Notes: a model not told the origin generated them from the letters alone. A stretch of DNA of 64,000 nt from CAVTSA01 sp963790575 (GCA_963790575.1 CAWBPD010000002.1:164100-228099), one strand, 5' to 3'; shown: positions 25,563 through 34,475, counted from the first letter of the stretch. Numbers and translations are program-made.

Positions 25563-26886
25563 CGCGCCGGCGGAGCAGGTCCTCCGCCTCCAGCGGCTCC
25601 TCGATCACCTTGCGCTCCCGGTGCCACTGCTCCAGCGCCAGGTCGAGCTGTGCGTTGCGCAGCCGGGTGACGGCCAGCCACCCGCGTGGCCCCTGGCGGA
25701 AGAGCGCGCGCGTCCGCTCGCCCAGACGCGCCAGTGGATGGCGCAACAGACCGACTTCCTGGGGCAGGACCGCGCCCCGCCCGGACGCCGCTTCGATCCG
25801 CAGGTGCAGCTCCATCGCGTTCCCCTCGGCGATCAGCCCCATGCCGAGCAGAAGCAGGACGATCGCCGTCCAGGGCGCCGCACCCGCCACTTCGCGAAGC
25901 AGCACCAGCAAGATGTTCTGGACCGGGATCAGGGCGATCCAGGCGTCGAAGATGAGGTGGGCCGCGATCGCGCTCACCCACCCGGCGGCGATCACGGGCA
26001 CCTTCTGCCAGAACCTCGGGTACTGGCGCGCCAGCCCGATGCCGGCGCCGGTCAAGGCGGTGTAGGTGGTGTGACCCAGGAAAAGAGCTACGACCTGGCG
26101 CACGAACCACTGCAGGCCTGCACCCACCACCCCAGGGCCGCCCATCTGCGCCACCTGGTGGAAGCTGCTGACCATGTAGATGGTCGACTCCATGAAGTTG
26201 AAGCCGAGCCCGACCACGGCGCCGTAGATGATGCCGTCGACCAGACCGTCGAACTCGTCGCGCATGACGAGGTAGAGGAGGAGCACGGCGAGGCCTTTGG
26301 CGATCTCTTCCATGAACCCGGCCGAGATCCCGTTCGACACATTGGCCGCCGAACCGGGAGGGATCGAGCTGCCGACCACCAGGTCCCAGATCACCTCTCC
26401 GATCAGAGCCAGGGTGGTGGCCACGATGGCGCCCCAGATCGCGGCCACCAGCACCACCCGCCAGGGCTCCTTCTCGTGGCGGTCGATGCGGTGAACGACC
26501 CAGAGGCCGAACGCGGTGGTGGGAAGGCAGGCTCCCGCGCAAAGCAGGACCAGAGCCGGAGCATCGCCCGTGAACAGGAAGGCGGATTCGGCGACCAGCA
26601 CCCAGAGCACGAAGCCGACTCCGAGGAGAATGGCGCCGCGCACCACGTCGCGGCGCCGCTCGCCGGCCGGCTCCGCCAGGCCGCGGATCTCGAACACGGT
26701 GCCGGCGATGAAACAGGCGATCGCCGGTAGGCCGAAGATCAGCGTCGCCACCTGGACGCCGCGGATGACCTGGGAAAGGATGGTGCCGGCCAGGATCACG
26801 ACCACCACCAAGCCGGCGATCACGACCGCGGTCGCGTATCGCCGGGGGCGAAAGCGTTGCGGGTTGGCCGCGGCCACCGCGCTCAT
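25513..26886 (-). CDS. PrsW-family intramembrane metalloprotease
   Basis: The 457-residue polytopic protein belongs to the PrsW/CPBP superfamily of membrane-embedded metalloproteases that cut anti-sigma factors or similar membrane substrates. Catalytic-type motifs within helices are FMEEIAKGLAVLLLY (EExxK), GLGFNFMEST (xxFxxxE), and LGHTTYTALTGAGIGLAR plus AAHLIFDAW for the histidines. About nine membrane helices are visible; the cytosolic C-terminal tail (from residue 375) is basic. It overlaps the gene upstream by four bases (ATGA), suggesting the lipid-anchored partner at 26883 is co-expressed. Confidence 0.87.
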   Translation of the reverse strand: MSAVAAANPQRFRPRRYATAVVIAGLVVVVILAGTILSQVIRGVQVATLIFGLPAIACFIAGTVFEIRGLAEPAGERRRDVVRGAILLGVGFVLWVLVAESAFLFTGDAPALVLLCAGACLPTTAFGLWVVHRIDRHEKEPWRVVLVAAIWGAIVATTLALIGEVIWDLVVGSSIPPGSAANVSNGISAGFMEEIAKGLAVLLLYLVMRDEFDGLVDGIIYGAVVGLGFNFMESTIYMVSSFHQVAQMGGPGVVGAGLQWFVRQVVALFLGHTTYTALTGAGIGLARQYPRFWQKVPVIAAGWVSAIAAHLIFDAWIALIPVQNILLVLLREVAGAAPWTAIVLLLLGMGLIAEGNAMELHLRIEAASGRGAVLPQEVGLLRHPLARLGERTRALFRQGPRGWLAVTRLRNAQLDLALEQWHRERKVIEEPLEAEDLLRRRVIQLRGQVPPGALARA

Positions 26887-27398
26887 AGATGCACCGTGAC
26901 GTCCACGCGGCCCAAGATCTGCACCGGGCGGCCGGCCGAGTAGCGCATCACGTCGAGCGTGTAGGTGCCGGGCGGGGCGTCGGTGCGGACCATGGGGACC
27001 AGGGAGAACCCGCCGTGAGTCAGCTGCGCGGGTGTCCCCGGCTGGATGCCGCCCCAGTCCTGGCCGGTGTCGTCGTACCAGCGCGCGCCGACCTGGAGGC
27101 GAGATGGGAGCGAGGACCAGTCGACCCGGGCGGCGAACATCTGCCCCCGCTTAAAGCGGGTGTGCGGACCGGAGATCACCCGTCCGGTGGCGGCGTCGTA
27201 GCTGTAGACCCCTTGGATACGGGCCTCGACATTGACGCGCTGCCAGGGCGCCGTCCCCTGGATCAGCTGCCCGAACGCGAGCAGGATGATCAGGAAGGAG
27301 ACCGCGCCCACCGCGACCAGGGTCACATAGGGAGCGGTGAGCCCATCCCGCGGCTGCGGCCCGGGCCGCCTCCCCCGTGCTGTCCCCGTCTCTGACAT
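26883..27398 (-). CDS. Single-pass membrane-anchored extracytoplasmic protein
   Basis: The 171-residue protein has a short cytosolic N-terminus (MSETGTARGRRPGPQPRDGL), one membrane helix (about residues 24-46, VTLVAVGAVSFLIILLAFGQ), and an exported C-terminal domain of beta-strand character with HTRFKRGQMFAARVDWSSLP and YTLDVMRYSAGRPVQILGRV. The latter looks like an immunoglobulin-like or Omp-type sandwich but I assign no family. It overlaps the PrsW protease gene by four bases, so the two likely form an operon. It may be a protease partner or substrate; this is inference. Confidence 0.6.
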   Translation of the reverse strand: MSETGTARGRRPGPQPRDGLTAPYVTLVAVGAVSFLIILLAFGQLIQGTAPWQRVNVEARIQGVYSYDAATGRVISGPHTRFKRGQMFAARVDWSSLPSRLQVGARWYDDTGQDWGGIQPGTPAQLTHGGFSLVPMVRTDAPPGTYTLDVMRYSAGRPVQILGRVDVTVHL

Positions 27399-27423
27399 CG
27401 CCGCCAAGGGTAGCGTGGGGACG

Positions 27424-27696
27424 ATGGGCGACGGCATGGCGGACGATGCGCGACTGGCGCACCGCCTGAGCAAAGGGCTGGGCGGCCCGGCGTCGCCCAG
27501 TCGCGATCACCTGCGCTCGCCCCGTCCCGCCGGCCCGCAGGCGTGCACGGCGGGGGACGGTGTGATCGAGGCGAACGACCCGACGCTCTGGCTGGACGAT
27601 CGCCCCTACCACGTGCGGTGCGGTCAGGCGGTGGAGCGCGCGCGTCAGGAGGCGGAGGTGGAGCGCCTCCGGGAGCGGTTGCGCGGGCCCCGCTGA
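27424..27696 (+). CDS. Small hypothetical protein
   Basis: This 90-residue product is divergent from the gene at 26883 by 25 bases. It has a predicted charged C-terminal helix (QAVERARQEAEVERLRERLRG) and a central region of mixed character with LWLDDRPYHVRCGQAVERA. The short DDRPYHVRCGQ piece recalls a small treble-clef fragment, but only one Cys is followed through; no family is assigned. The ATG is followed by sensible codon use up to a stop before a repeat cluster. A real but unknown gene is likely; an open-frame artefact remains possible. Confidence 0.5.
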   Translation: MGDGMADDARLAHRLSKGLGGPASPSRDHLRSPRPAGPQACTAGDGVIEANDPTLWLDDRPYHVRCGQAVERARQEAEVERLRERLRGPR

Positions 27697-27710
27697 GTAG
27701 GGCCCGTTTC

Positions 27711-27770
27711 GCACCAAGGGGATGCCATCCGGCGCCGGTTATCACCCGTTCCGTGCGAAACGGGAATTGC
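27711..27770. repeat. Family-2 REP-like repeat pair near tRNA-Leu
   Basis: Two opposed units, CCCGTTTCGCACCAAGGGG (from 27713) and CCCGTTCCGTGCGAAACGGG (27745-27764), share the core seen at 19808-19880. The second unit is close to a perfect palindrome. They separate the small gene at 27424 from the tRNA. Confidence 0.6.
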
Positions 27771-27804
27771 TGGGCGGGAGGGGGGCGGGGTTCCGTCGTG
27801 AGAG

Positions 27805-27890
27805 TGGTGCGGCGGAGAGGATTTGAACCTCCACGGGGTAACCCCCACTAGCTCCTGAAACTAGCGCGTCTGCCGTTCCGCCACCGCCGC
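27805..27890 (-). tRNA. tRNA-Leu (anticodon CAG)
   Basis: On the minus strand the cloverleaf begins GCGGCGG and closes with CCGCCGC, discriminator A and an encoded CCA. The anticodon loop is TTCAGGA between CTAGT and GCTAG, giving CAG (reads CUG). The long variable arm (around TGGGGGTTACCCC) is typical of Leu tRNAs. The T-loop TTCAAAT is normal. Total 86 nt. Confidence 0.95.
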
Positions 27891-27944
27891 ATGCGAGGCG
27901 ATCACAGAGTATAGCGAGCGGGAAACCGCCGTCCCGGCCGCCCC

Positions 27945-29570
27945 TCAGGACGCCGGCGCCTCCACCGGAAGCGTCCGCAGCACCTTCTTGTCGAACTTGC
28001 CGGTGGCACCCTTCGGCACCTCGTCGATGAAGACGATCTTGTTCGGCAGCCACCACTTCGGGACCCGGTCGGCGAGGAAGCTCCTGATGTCATCTTCCGT
28101 CAGCGTGCCCTTGAACTCCTCCTTGGGGACCACGAACGCGAGGGGGCGCTCCTGCCACACCGGGTCGGGGATCCCCACCACCGCCGCCTCCAGCACCTGC
28201 GGGTGAGCCATCATCTCCCCTTCCAGGTCGACGCTGCTGATCCACTCCCCACCGGACTTGATCACATCTTTGACGCGGTCGACGATCCGCACATACCCGT
28301 TCTCGTCGATCGTGGCCACATCGCCGGTGTGCAGCCAGCCGTCGTCGGTGAACTTGGAGGGGTCGGTGTTCTTGTAGTACTGAGAGGCGATCCAGGGCCC
28401 GCGGAGCTCGATCTCACCCCACGTCTTGCCGTCCCACGGCACCTCCTGACCGCTCACCGAGTCGACCAGACGGATCTCGACGCCCGCTACCGCGACGCCC
28501 TGGCTGTAGGCCGCGCTCTTCGCCTCCTCCGGGGTCAGCCAGCTGCGGATCGACCGCATGGTCCCGATCGGTGAGGACTCGGTCATGCCCCAGGCGTGAA
28601 GAACGGTGATCCCCTCCTCCGCCATGCGGTCCATGAGGGCGGGAGGAACGGTGGAACCGCCGATCACGGCCGACTTCACCCCGTCGAGACGGGTGCCGGT
28701 CTGCTCGAGGTGCCGGAGCAGGGCGATGAACACGGTCGGCACGCCCGCCATCCGCGTCACCTGCTCGGCCTGCACCATCTCGACCAGTGATGCCGGGTCG
28801 CCGGCCCAACGGTCAGGCAGCGCGAGGCTGGCGCCGACCATCCCGCACGCGTAGGGCAGCCCCCACGCGTTGGCGTGGAACATGGGGACCACGGCCAGTA
28901 CGCAATCCTCCTCGGTGAGCCCGAGCCCCTCGCCCAGGATGCAGGCGAACGAGTGCAGCAGCTGCGAGCGGTGCGAGTAGACGACGCCTTTGGGATTCCC
29001 GGTCGTCCCCGACGTGTAGCACATGGCCGCCGCCTGGCGCTCGTCAAGTGCCGGCCAGGAGTAGTCAGAGCGCTCGTCGCGGATCAGCTCGTCATAGTCG
29101 ATCAGGTTCTCGAACGGATGGTCGGGAATCGGGCCCCCGCCCTCGTTCATGACCACGATCGAGTGCAGCGAGGAAGGCAGGCGGTCGTGGATCGCGGCCA
29201 GCACGGGCAGGAGCGTGGCGTCGACGAACAGCGCCGAGTCCTCGGCCTCGCCCACGATGAAAGACAGCTGGTCGGGGAAGATGCGTGGATTCAGGGTGTG
29301 GAGGACGCGGCCCGAGCAGGGGGCGCCGTAGTACAGCTCCAGGTGCCGGTGGTTGTTCCAGGCCAGGGTGGCGACCCGATCGCCACTCTTGAGGCCGAGG
29401 CGATCGAGGGCGCCGGCCAGCCGCCCCGCGTCGGCCAGCACCTCACCGTATGTGCAGCGGTGGATGCCCTCCGCGACCTTGCTGGCGACCGTCTTGCGCC
29501 GGAAGAACTTGTCGACCCGCCACATCACGTGCTGAGTGGTGAGCGGGAAATCCATCATCTCGCCTTGCAT
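27945..29570 (-). CDS. AMP-dependent acyl-CoA synthetase (long-chain fatty acid-CoA ligase family)
   Basis: The 541-residue ANL-superfamily enzyme activates a carboxylic acid to acyl-AMP then acyl-CoA. The AMP-binding signature is CYTSGTTGNPKGVVYSHR (about residues 176-193). The A5 motif HAWGMTESSPIGTM and hinge DGWLHTGDVATIDENGYVRIVDR are present, as is the catalytic Lys in PKGATGKFDKKVLR. Overall sequence resembles medium/long-chain members (AlkK-like). The ATG at 29570 has GGAGG upstream at about 10 bases; ATGs at 29558 and 29555 lie too close to the next ribosome-like site. It ends 54 bases from tRNA-Leu. It may supply CoA esters to the thiolase at 14514. Confidence 0.9.
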   Translation of the reverse strand: MQGEMMDFPLTTQHVMWRVDKFFRRKTVASKVAEGIHRCTYGEVLADAGRLAGALDRLGLKSGDRVATLAWNNHRHLELYYGAPCSGRVLHTLNPRIFPDQLSFIVGEAEDSALFVDATLLPVLAAIHDRLPSSLHSIVVMNEGGGPIPDHPFENLIDYDELIRDERSDYSWPALDERQAAAMCYTSGTTGNPKGVVYSHRSQLLHSFACILGEGLGLTEEDCVLAVVPMFHANAWGLPYACGMVGASLALPDRWAGDPASLVEMVQAEQVTRMAGVPTVFIALLRHLEQTGTRLDGVKSAVIGGSTVPPALMDRMAEEGITVLHAWGMTESSPIGTMRSIRSWLTPEEAKSAAYSQGVAVAGVEIRLVDSVSGQEVPWDGKTWGEIELRGPWIASQYYKNTDPSKFTDDGWLHTGDVATIDENGYVRIVDRVKDVIKSGGEWISSVDLEGEMMAHPQVLEAAVVGIPDPVWQERPLAFVVPKEEFKGTLTEDDIRSFLADRVPKWWLPNKIVFIDEVPKGATGKFDKKVLRTLPVEAPAS

Positions 29571-29706
29571 GGTTCGGCAACCTCCGCCGCAAACCTTGCA
29601 CGCTTCCCGGGGGATTGGCAAGTGGTGTGTCCGGCGGGGCTCCGCGCGAGTACGTGTGACATCCGTCACGTGGTGGGGAACCGGGTTCCGCCTACGATGG
29701 GGGCAG

Positions 29707-30426
29707 ATGACGCACATGGGCGTGGCGGATCTCCATTGCCACACGAGTCGGAGCGATGGATGGCCGTCACCCCAAGCCGTGATCGACCGGGTGCGCTGGG
29801 AGGGACACCTGGACACGATCGCGATCACGGATCACGACACCATCGAAGGCGCGCTGATCGCCCGGGAATACGCCGCGGAGCTGCATGACGCGCCCTTCGT
29901 GATCGTGGGTGAGGAGGTGTCGTCGAGAGACGGCCACATCATCGGGCTCTTCCTTCGGAACCGGGTGCCGCCGGGGATGCCGGCCGAGGTGACGGTGGCG
30001 GCGATCCATGCGCAGGGCGCGATCGCCATCGCGGCGCATCCCTGCTGGCGCGTGGAGCGTCCGGGCAGCGGCGACGGCAAGATCCACGGTGTGGGCTGGA
30101 TCGCGGCGCGGGTTCCCTTCGACGCCATCGAGGTCGAGAACGCGACTCCGGGCATGTACCTCTACAACCAGATGGCGCATCGGATGCAGGAGGAACTCGG
30201 GCTGCCTGGGGTCGGCAACTCCGACGCCCACATCCTGGACGCCATCGGCAGGGCGTACACGCTGTATCCGGGTCACGGCGAGGCCGACCTGCGCGCCGCG
30301 ATCCTGGCCGGCACCACCGAGGCTCACCGGTTGCGGTACCAGACCCGCGGCCTCGCGCTCTACGCCGCCTACACGCTCCACCGGCAGGCGGTGAAGCGCG
30401 CGGCCCGGGTGGCCGCCCCACGCTGA
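29707..30426 (+). CDS. PHP-domain phosphoesterase
   Basis: The 239-residue protein has a complete PHP metal-binding set: HxH in DLHCHTSRSDG, the ITDHDTIEGA motif, E in FVIVGEEVSSRDGHIIGLF, H in AAHPCWRVERP, and NSDAH in GVGNSDAHILDAIGRAYT. Such proteins are trinuclear-metal phosphoesterases that may act on nucleotides or phosphorylated amino-acid precursors; the substrate is not clear. There is no polymerase domain. The ATG at 29707 follows GGGGGCAG. It is divergent from the acyl-CoA synthetase with 136 bases between, and its stop precedes the family-1 repeat doublet. Confidence 0.85.
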   Translation: MTHMGVADLHCHTSRSDGWPSPQAVIDRVRWEGHLDTIAITDHDTIEGALIAREYAAELHDAPFVIVGEEVSSRDGHIIGLFLRNRVPPGMPAEVTVAAIHAQGAIAIAAHPCWRVERPGSGDGKIHGVGWIAARVPFDAIEVENATPGMYLYNQMAHRMQEELGLPGVGNSDAHILDAIGRAYTLYPGHGEADLRAAILAGTTEAHRLRYQTRGLALYAAYTLHRQAVKRAARVAAPR

Positions 30427-30449
30427 ACCCGGCGCTCGGGTGACGCACG

Positions 30450-30513
30450 CCCCGAGTGCCGGCAGTCGGGGGTCTGCGTGCGCCCTGCAAGCCCCGAGTG
30501 CCGGCAATCGGGG
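30450..30513. repeat. Family-1 REP-like repeat doublet, reverse orientation
   Basis: Two units (30450-30472 and 30492-30513) carry CCCCGAGTGCCGGCA followed by GTCGGGG or ATCGGGG, each a near-perfect palindrome. They are the reverse complement of the doublet at 15686-15761. They lie between the PHP gene and the FGGY kinase. Confidence 0.7.
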
Positions 30514-30565
30514 ATCCGATATCGGAAGCGAGACCGACGATGATCGTCGGCGTGTGGTGGCGTTG

Positions 30566-32026
30566 GTGAGCCGGGAGCTGATCGCGGTGCTCGATATCGG
30601 GACCAGCTCGGTGCGGGCGGCCCTCTACGACCTGAAGGCGGAGTCGGTGGCGGGCAGCGAGGCGCGGATCGTGTACCAGGCTCACGTCGACGCGGAGGGC
30701 CGCGCCGAGATGGATGCGCGCCGGCTCGTCTCGCAGTGCCGCTCCGTGCTGTCGGGCGCCGTGCGCGCGCTGGGACCGCGTGACCGGGTGGTGGCGGTCG
30801 CGACTTCCTGCTTCTGGCACGGGCTGCTGGGGCTGGACGCGGCCCAGCGACCGGCGACGGGGATCTGGCTCTGGTCGGACCAGCGCAGCTGGCGTCAGGC
30901 GCTCGCGCTGCGGCGAGACCCTGCCTTCGCCACCGTGCGAACCCGTACCGGGGCCCCCGTCCACACCAGCTACTGGCCGGCGAAGCTCGCCTGGTGCCGC
31001 GAGCAGGCGCCCGCGGTGTGGAAGCGGGTCTGCCATTGGGTGAGCTTCACCGACTATCTCCACCTTGAGCTCTGCGGCGAATTGGGGACCAGCGCCTCGA
31101 TGGCGTCCGGCACCGGCCTGCGGCGCCTCGACGATGGCTGCTGGGATCGGGAGCTGGCCGAGCGGCTGGAGCTCCCGCCGGCCACGCTGCCGGGCCGGGT
31201 GGAGGAGTACACGGCACTGCGCCCCGCCTCACGCAGAGGGCTGTCGCCTCTGGCCCGGGCCCGATGGTTCGGTGCCACCGGTGACGGTGCCACCGCGACC
31301 GTGGGGAGTGACGGCGCCCAGCCCTCCCGGCGGTCGCTGACGATCGCCACCTCGGCGGCTCTCCGCACCGCACTCTCCAAGCGACCGGCGGTGCTTCCCG
31401 ACGGGCTCTGGTGCTACGTGATCGACGACGGGAGCTACGTGGCGGGCGGCGCCTTCAGCAACGGAGGCAATCTCCACGCCTGGTTGGTCGACCGGCTGCG
31501 GGTGGACGAGCTGATGGTGGAGCGCGAGCTGAGGCGGCTGCCCCCGGCGAGCGCGGGCCTTACCTTCTTGCCGCTGCTGAGTGGGGAGCGGAGCCCGGGG
31601 TTTGCGCCCCGTGCCACGGGGGCGTTGGCGGGACTCCAAGAGTCGACCACGGCGCTCGAGTTGGCGCGCGCCGGGGCCGAGTCGGTGGCGGCGCTGCTCC
31701 GGCCCGTCGATCGAGGGCTCGACGCGCTCCTGCATGGGGTCGGCCGGACGGTGATCAGCGGGGGCGGCCTGGTCGCCTCGCCAGGATGGTGCCAGATTGT
31801 GGCCGACGCGCTGGGAAAGCCGCTCTCGTCGGTGCGGGTGGAGGAGGCCTCGAGTCGCGGGGCGGCCATCCTCGCGCTGCGCCGGCTCGCGGCGCCCGCT
31901 CCGCCCCCGCTGCCGCTGGCGCACACCTGGCGGCCCCGCCGGCGCGCCACCCCGGTCTACGAGAACCTGGAGCGGCGGCTGGCCGCGCTGTATGAGGCGA
32001 CGGTGGCGTCGGAGGCGTTCCTGTGA
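30566..32026 (+). CDS. FGGY-family carbohydrate kinase (gluconokinase/xylulokinase-like)
   Basis: The 486-residue kinase phosphorylates a sugar or polyol. The N-terminal ATP-binding signature is ELIAVLDIGTSSVRAALYD. The substrate loop carries the WLWSDQRS motif (about residue 107), followed by GAPVHTSYWPAKLAW. The second domain has ISGGGLVASPGWCQIVADALGKPL (FGGY signature 2), and GGAFSNGGNLHAWL lies between them. The WxWxDxR motif and the HWVSFTDYL segment are typical of gluconokinases, so that substrate is my best guess. The open frame extends into the repeats upstream; I placed the start at the GTG 30566, though 30554 is possible. Confidence 0.82.
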   Translation: MSRELIAVLDIGTSSVRAALYDLKAESVAGSEARIVYQAHVDAEGRAEMDARRLVSQCRSVLSGAVRALGPRDRVVAVATSCFWHGLLGLDAAQRPATGIWLWSDQRSWRQALALRRDPAFATVRTRTGAPVHTSYWPAKLAWCREQAPAVWKRVCHWVSFTDYLHLELCGELGTSASMASGTGLRRLDDGCWDRELAERLELPPATLPGRVEEYTALRPASRRGLSPLARARWFGATGDGATATVGSDGAQPSRRSLTIATSAALRTALSKRPAVLPDGLWCYVIDDGSYVAGGAFSNGGNLHAWLVDRLRVDELMVERELRRLPPASAGLTFLPLLSGERSPGFAPRATGALAGLQESTTALELARAGAESVAALLRPVDRGLDALLHGVGRTVISGGGLVASPGWCQIVADALGKPLSSVRVEEASSRGAAILALRRLAAPAPPPLPLAHTWRPRRRATPVYENLERRLAALYEATVASEAFL

Positions 32027-32184
32027 GCGTACGGGCCTGTCCCCGCACCCGCTCATATGTGCGAGTGGAGCTCCGGGCCGGCGGGACTTCGTGATTCGCA
32101 TCACCCCGCGTTCGTGAGTGGGGTCCGGCTCGCCGAGACGAGCGGGGACTGAACCGTACCGCGCCGCACCAGTGCAGCCCGGTC

Positions 32185-32916
32185 TCACGCACCTTGGCCC
32201 GGTCTCTCGCGAGGCGGGCGCGCGGTGACCCAGACCACCCGACCGATCACGAGAGCGACGATCGTGAGTGAGATCCAGAGGCCATACGCGGAGATCGCCT
32301 CCACCACTCGCACGGCCCGCTCACCGAGGGCGTATCCCAACCACATCAGCGTGCCGGCCCAGAGCAGTTGCCCCATCGCATCGAAGATGAGGAACCAGCC
32401 CAACCCCATGCCCTCCCAGCCGGCGGCGGCGTACAAAAGGGCGCTCGGAACCGGCAGGAACGGCGCCGCCATCACCGCCAGGGGAGTAAAGCGTGAGACC
32501 AGACCGCTGAGCCGTCGTTGCCACCAGTCGACCCACCTCCGCCGGCGCCCTCGCGATGCGCTCCCGCCGGTGAGGAACTCGGTGACGCGCGGTCCCCAGA
32601 GCCGCCCCGCCCACCAGTAGAGGGGATTGAACTTCATCAAGCCGACCAGCGCCGCCGGCAGCAGCGGCGGCAGCGCCAACCGGCCCACGTGAACGAAGGC
32701 ACCGGCGGCGATCAGGGCTTCGGAGGATCCGGTGAGGAGGACCAGCAGCGTTGTGTGGCGCGCCAGGAGCAGCGGGCGCAGCGGGGCGAGCGCGAAGTAA
32801 TAGACCCCGGAGAGAGAGATCGCAGCCAGGCAGACCAGGTCGGCGGCGCGGGGCTTGCCACTCCAGGGCGTGGGCGCCGAGGCAGGGCGCCCGGGCAGGG
32901 GACCCGGGTCAGGCAT
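32185..32916 (-). CDS. DedA / VTT-domain membrane protein
   Basis: The 243-residue protein has four to five membrane helices and the DedA/VTT layout. A re-entrant segment is followed by FLPVPSALLYAAAGWEGMGLGWFLIFDAMGQ, corresponding to the conserved G-x-x-x-G region, and a final LWISLTIVALVIGRVVWVTA helix. DedA proteins move lipids (undecaprenyl-phosphate or phospholipids) across the membrane. The N-terminus is long and proline-rich (about 25 residues). The usual GxNFxGRxxPxxR loop is not clean here, so the assignment is to the superfamily only. It faces the MFS gene divergently at 33102. Confidence 0.72.
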   Translation of the reverse strand: MPDPGPLPGRPASAPTPWSGKPRAADLVCLAAISLSGVYYFALAPLRPLLLARHTTLLVLLTGSSEALIAAGAFVHVGRLALPPLLPAALVGLMKFNPLYWWAGRLWGPRVTEFLTGGSASRGRRRRWVDWWQRRLSGLVSRFTPLAVMAAPFLPVPSALLYAAAGWEGMGLGWFLIFDAMGQLLWAGTLMWLGYALGERAVRVVEAISAYGLWISLTIVALVIGRVVWVTARPPRERPGQGA

Positions 32917-33101
32917 GGGGATACGATGTCACCTGCGGGGGTGGGCCTGCGCCCGGCACCCCCGACTGCGGTACGTCCATGACCGCACACCGCGAGAGTG
33001 CGAGATTGCGTGAATCGCGTCCTTCTGGCATCATGTCGCACGTTCGACGTACGCAGGCGCTGTTCGGGAGCGCCGACGTGAAGGAAAAAGGGGGCGTTGT
33101 C

Positions 33102-34475
33102 ATGTCGGACGTGGGTAGCGCTGTCGGCACGCCGCAGGCGCCGGGAGCGGCCGGGCCGCTCAGGCGAGCGGTGATAGCCAGCACGGTCGGGACCTCGATC
33201 GAGTGGTACGACTACTTTGCCTACGGGACCGTCGGGGCTCTGGTCTTTCCCAAGCTCTTCTTCCCGCACGCGTCGCCGTTGACCGGCACGCTGGACACGT
33301 TCTCGATCTTCTTCGTCGGGTTCATAGCGCGGCCGATCGGAGCCCTCATCTTCGGGCACTACGGTGACCGCATCGGCCGGAAGGCGACGCTGATCGCGAC
33401 CCTCCTCGTCATGGGCCTGGGCACGTTCCTCATGGGCCTCCTCCCGGGGCACGCCACGATCGGGGTCGCCGCCCCGCTCCTGCTCACCTTCCTCCGCGTC
33501 TGCCAGGGCATCGGCGTCGGTGGGGAGTGGGGTGGCTCGGTGATCCTCTCCATGGAGTGGGCCGGCAACGAAAGGCGCGGGTTCATCACCTCCTGGCCGC
33601 AGTTCGGGGTACCGGTCGGGTTGCTTCTCTCCACCGCCGTGGTCGCCCTGATGCAGGCGATCATGCCCGCGTCCGCCTTCGACGCGTGGGGCTGGCGCGT
33701 CGTGTTCCTGCTCAGCATCGTGCTGGTCGCGGTGGGGCTCTGGATCCGACTCGGGATACTGGAGACGCCGGTCTTTCAGAAGCTGCTGGACCGGCAGAAG
33801 ATCGAGCGGCAGCCGATGCTGGAGGCGATCAAGCGGAACTGGCGCGAGATCATCCTCTCGGCCGTGCTGCGCCTCCCCGAGCAGGCGCCGTTCTACATCT
33901 TCACCACCTTCGTCTACGTCTTCGGCGAGCACCTCAAGATCGACCGGGGGTTCCTGTTGCTCGCGGTCATCGTCGCAGCGATTCTGGAACTCGGCGGAAA
34001 CCCCTTCTTCGGTGGCCTCTCGGACCGCATCGGGCGCAAGAAGATGTACCTGATCGGCGCCGGTGTGATGGGGATCTGGGGGTTCGTCTACTTCGGACTC
34101 TTCGCCACCGCCGTGCTCCCGATCGTGTTCGCGGTCGTCGCCTTGTCGCTGGTGCCGCACTCCATGCAGTACGGACCGCAGGCGGCGCTGATCGCCGAGA
34201 ACTTCACCGGCCGTCTCCGCTACAGCGGCGCCTCACTCGGGTATCAGCTGGCCTCGGTCATCGCGGGTGGCCCGGCGCCCCTGATCGCCACTGCGATCTG
34301 GGGAGCGACGCTGAACCCCTACTTGATCGGCGCCTACATCTTCCTGTGCGCGGTGCTCGGATTCGGCGCCACGCTGCTCATCAGCGACCGCTCCAAGCAC
34401 GACATCACGACCGAGTACGACGAGCAGCCGGAGGCGCAGGCGGCGGAAGGGCGGGGTCCGGTCACCACCACCTAG
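33102..34475 (+). CDS. MFS metabolite:H+ symporter (ShiA/ProP-like)
   Basis: The 457-residue protein has twelve membrane helices and MFS signatures: SIEWYDYFAYGTVGALVFPKLF in the first helix, the loop motif GHYGDRIGRKATL between helices 2 and 3, ICQGIGVGGEWGGSVIL, and GGLSDRIGRKKMYLIG in the second half. The EWYDYFxYG motif is typical of the metabolite:H+ symporter family (proline/betaine, shikimate, alpha-ketoglutarate). The ATG at 33102 follows AAGGAAAAAGGGGG. It stands alone. The solute is unknown. Confidence 0.87.
   Translation: MSDVGSAVGTPQAPGAAGPLRRAVIASTVGTSIEWYDYFAYGTVGALVFPKLFFPHASPLTGTLDTFSIFFVGFIARPIGALIFGHYGDRIGRKATLIATLLVMGLGTFLMGLLPGHATIGVAAPLLLTFLRVCQGIGVGGEWGGSVILSMEWAGNERRGFITSWPQFGVPVGLLLSTAVVALMQAIMPASAFDAWGWRVVFLLSIVLVAVGLWIRLGILETPVFQKLLDRQKIERQPMLEAIKRNWREIILSAVLRLPEQAPFYIFTTFVYVFGEHLKIDRGFLLLAVIVAAILELGGNPFFGGLSDRIGRKKMYLIGAGVMGIWGFVYFGLFATAVLPIVFAVVALSLVPHSMQYGPQAALIAENFTGRLRYSGASLGYQLASVIAGGPAPLIATAIWGATLNPYLIGAYIFLCAVLGFGATLLISDRSKHDITTEYDEQPEAQAAEGRGPVTTT

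Noticed and set aside
23507..26542. A 1,011-codon minus-strand open frame
   Set aside because: Its first two thirds are Arg/Ser/Pro-rich antisense of the DUF4392 gene and of the PrsW region. Only the last 311 codons (the BadF-type kinase) have family motifs.
30440..30565. Extended N-terminus of the FGGY kinase
   Set aside because: It translates the family-1 repeats (PSAGSRGS and PSAGNRGS); the conserved kinase begins after the GTG at 30566.
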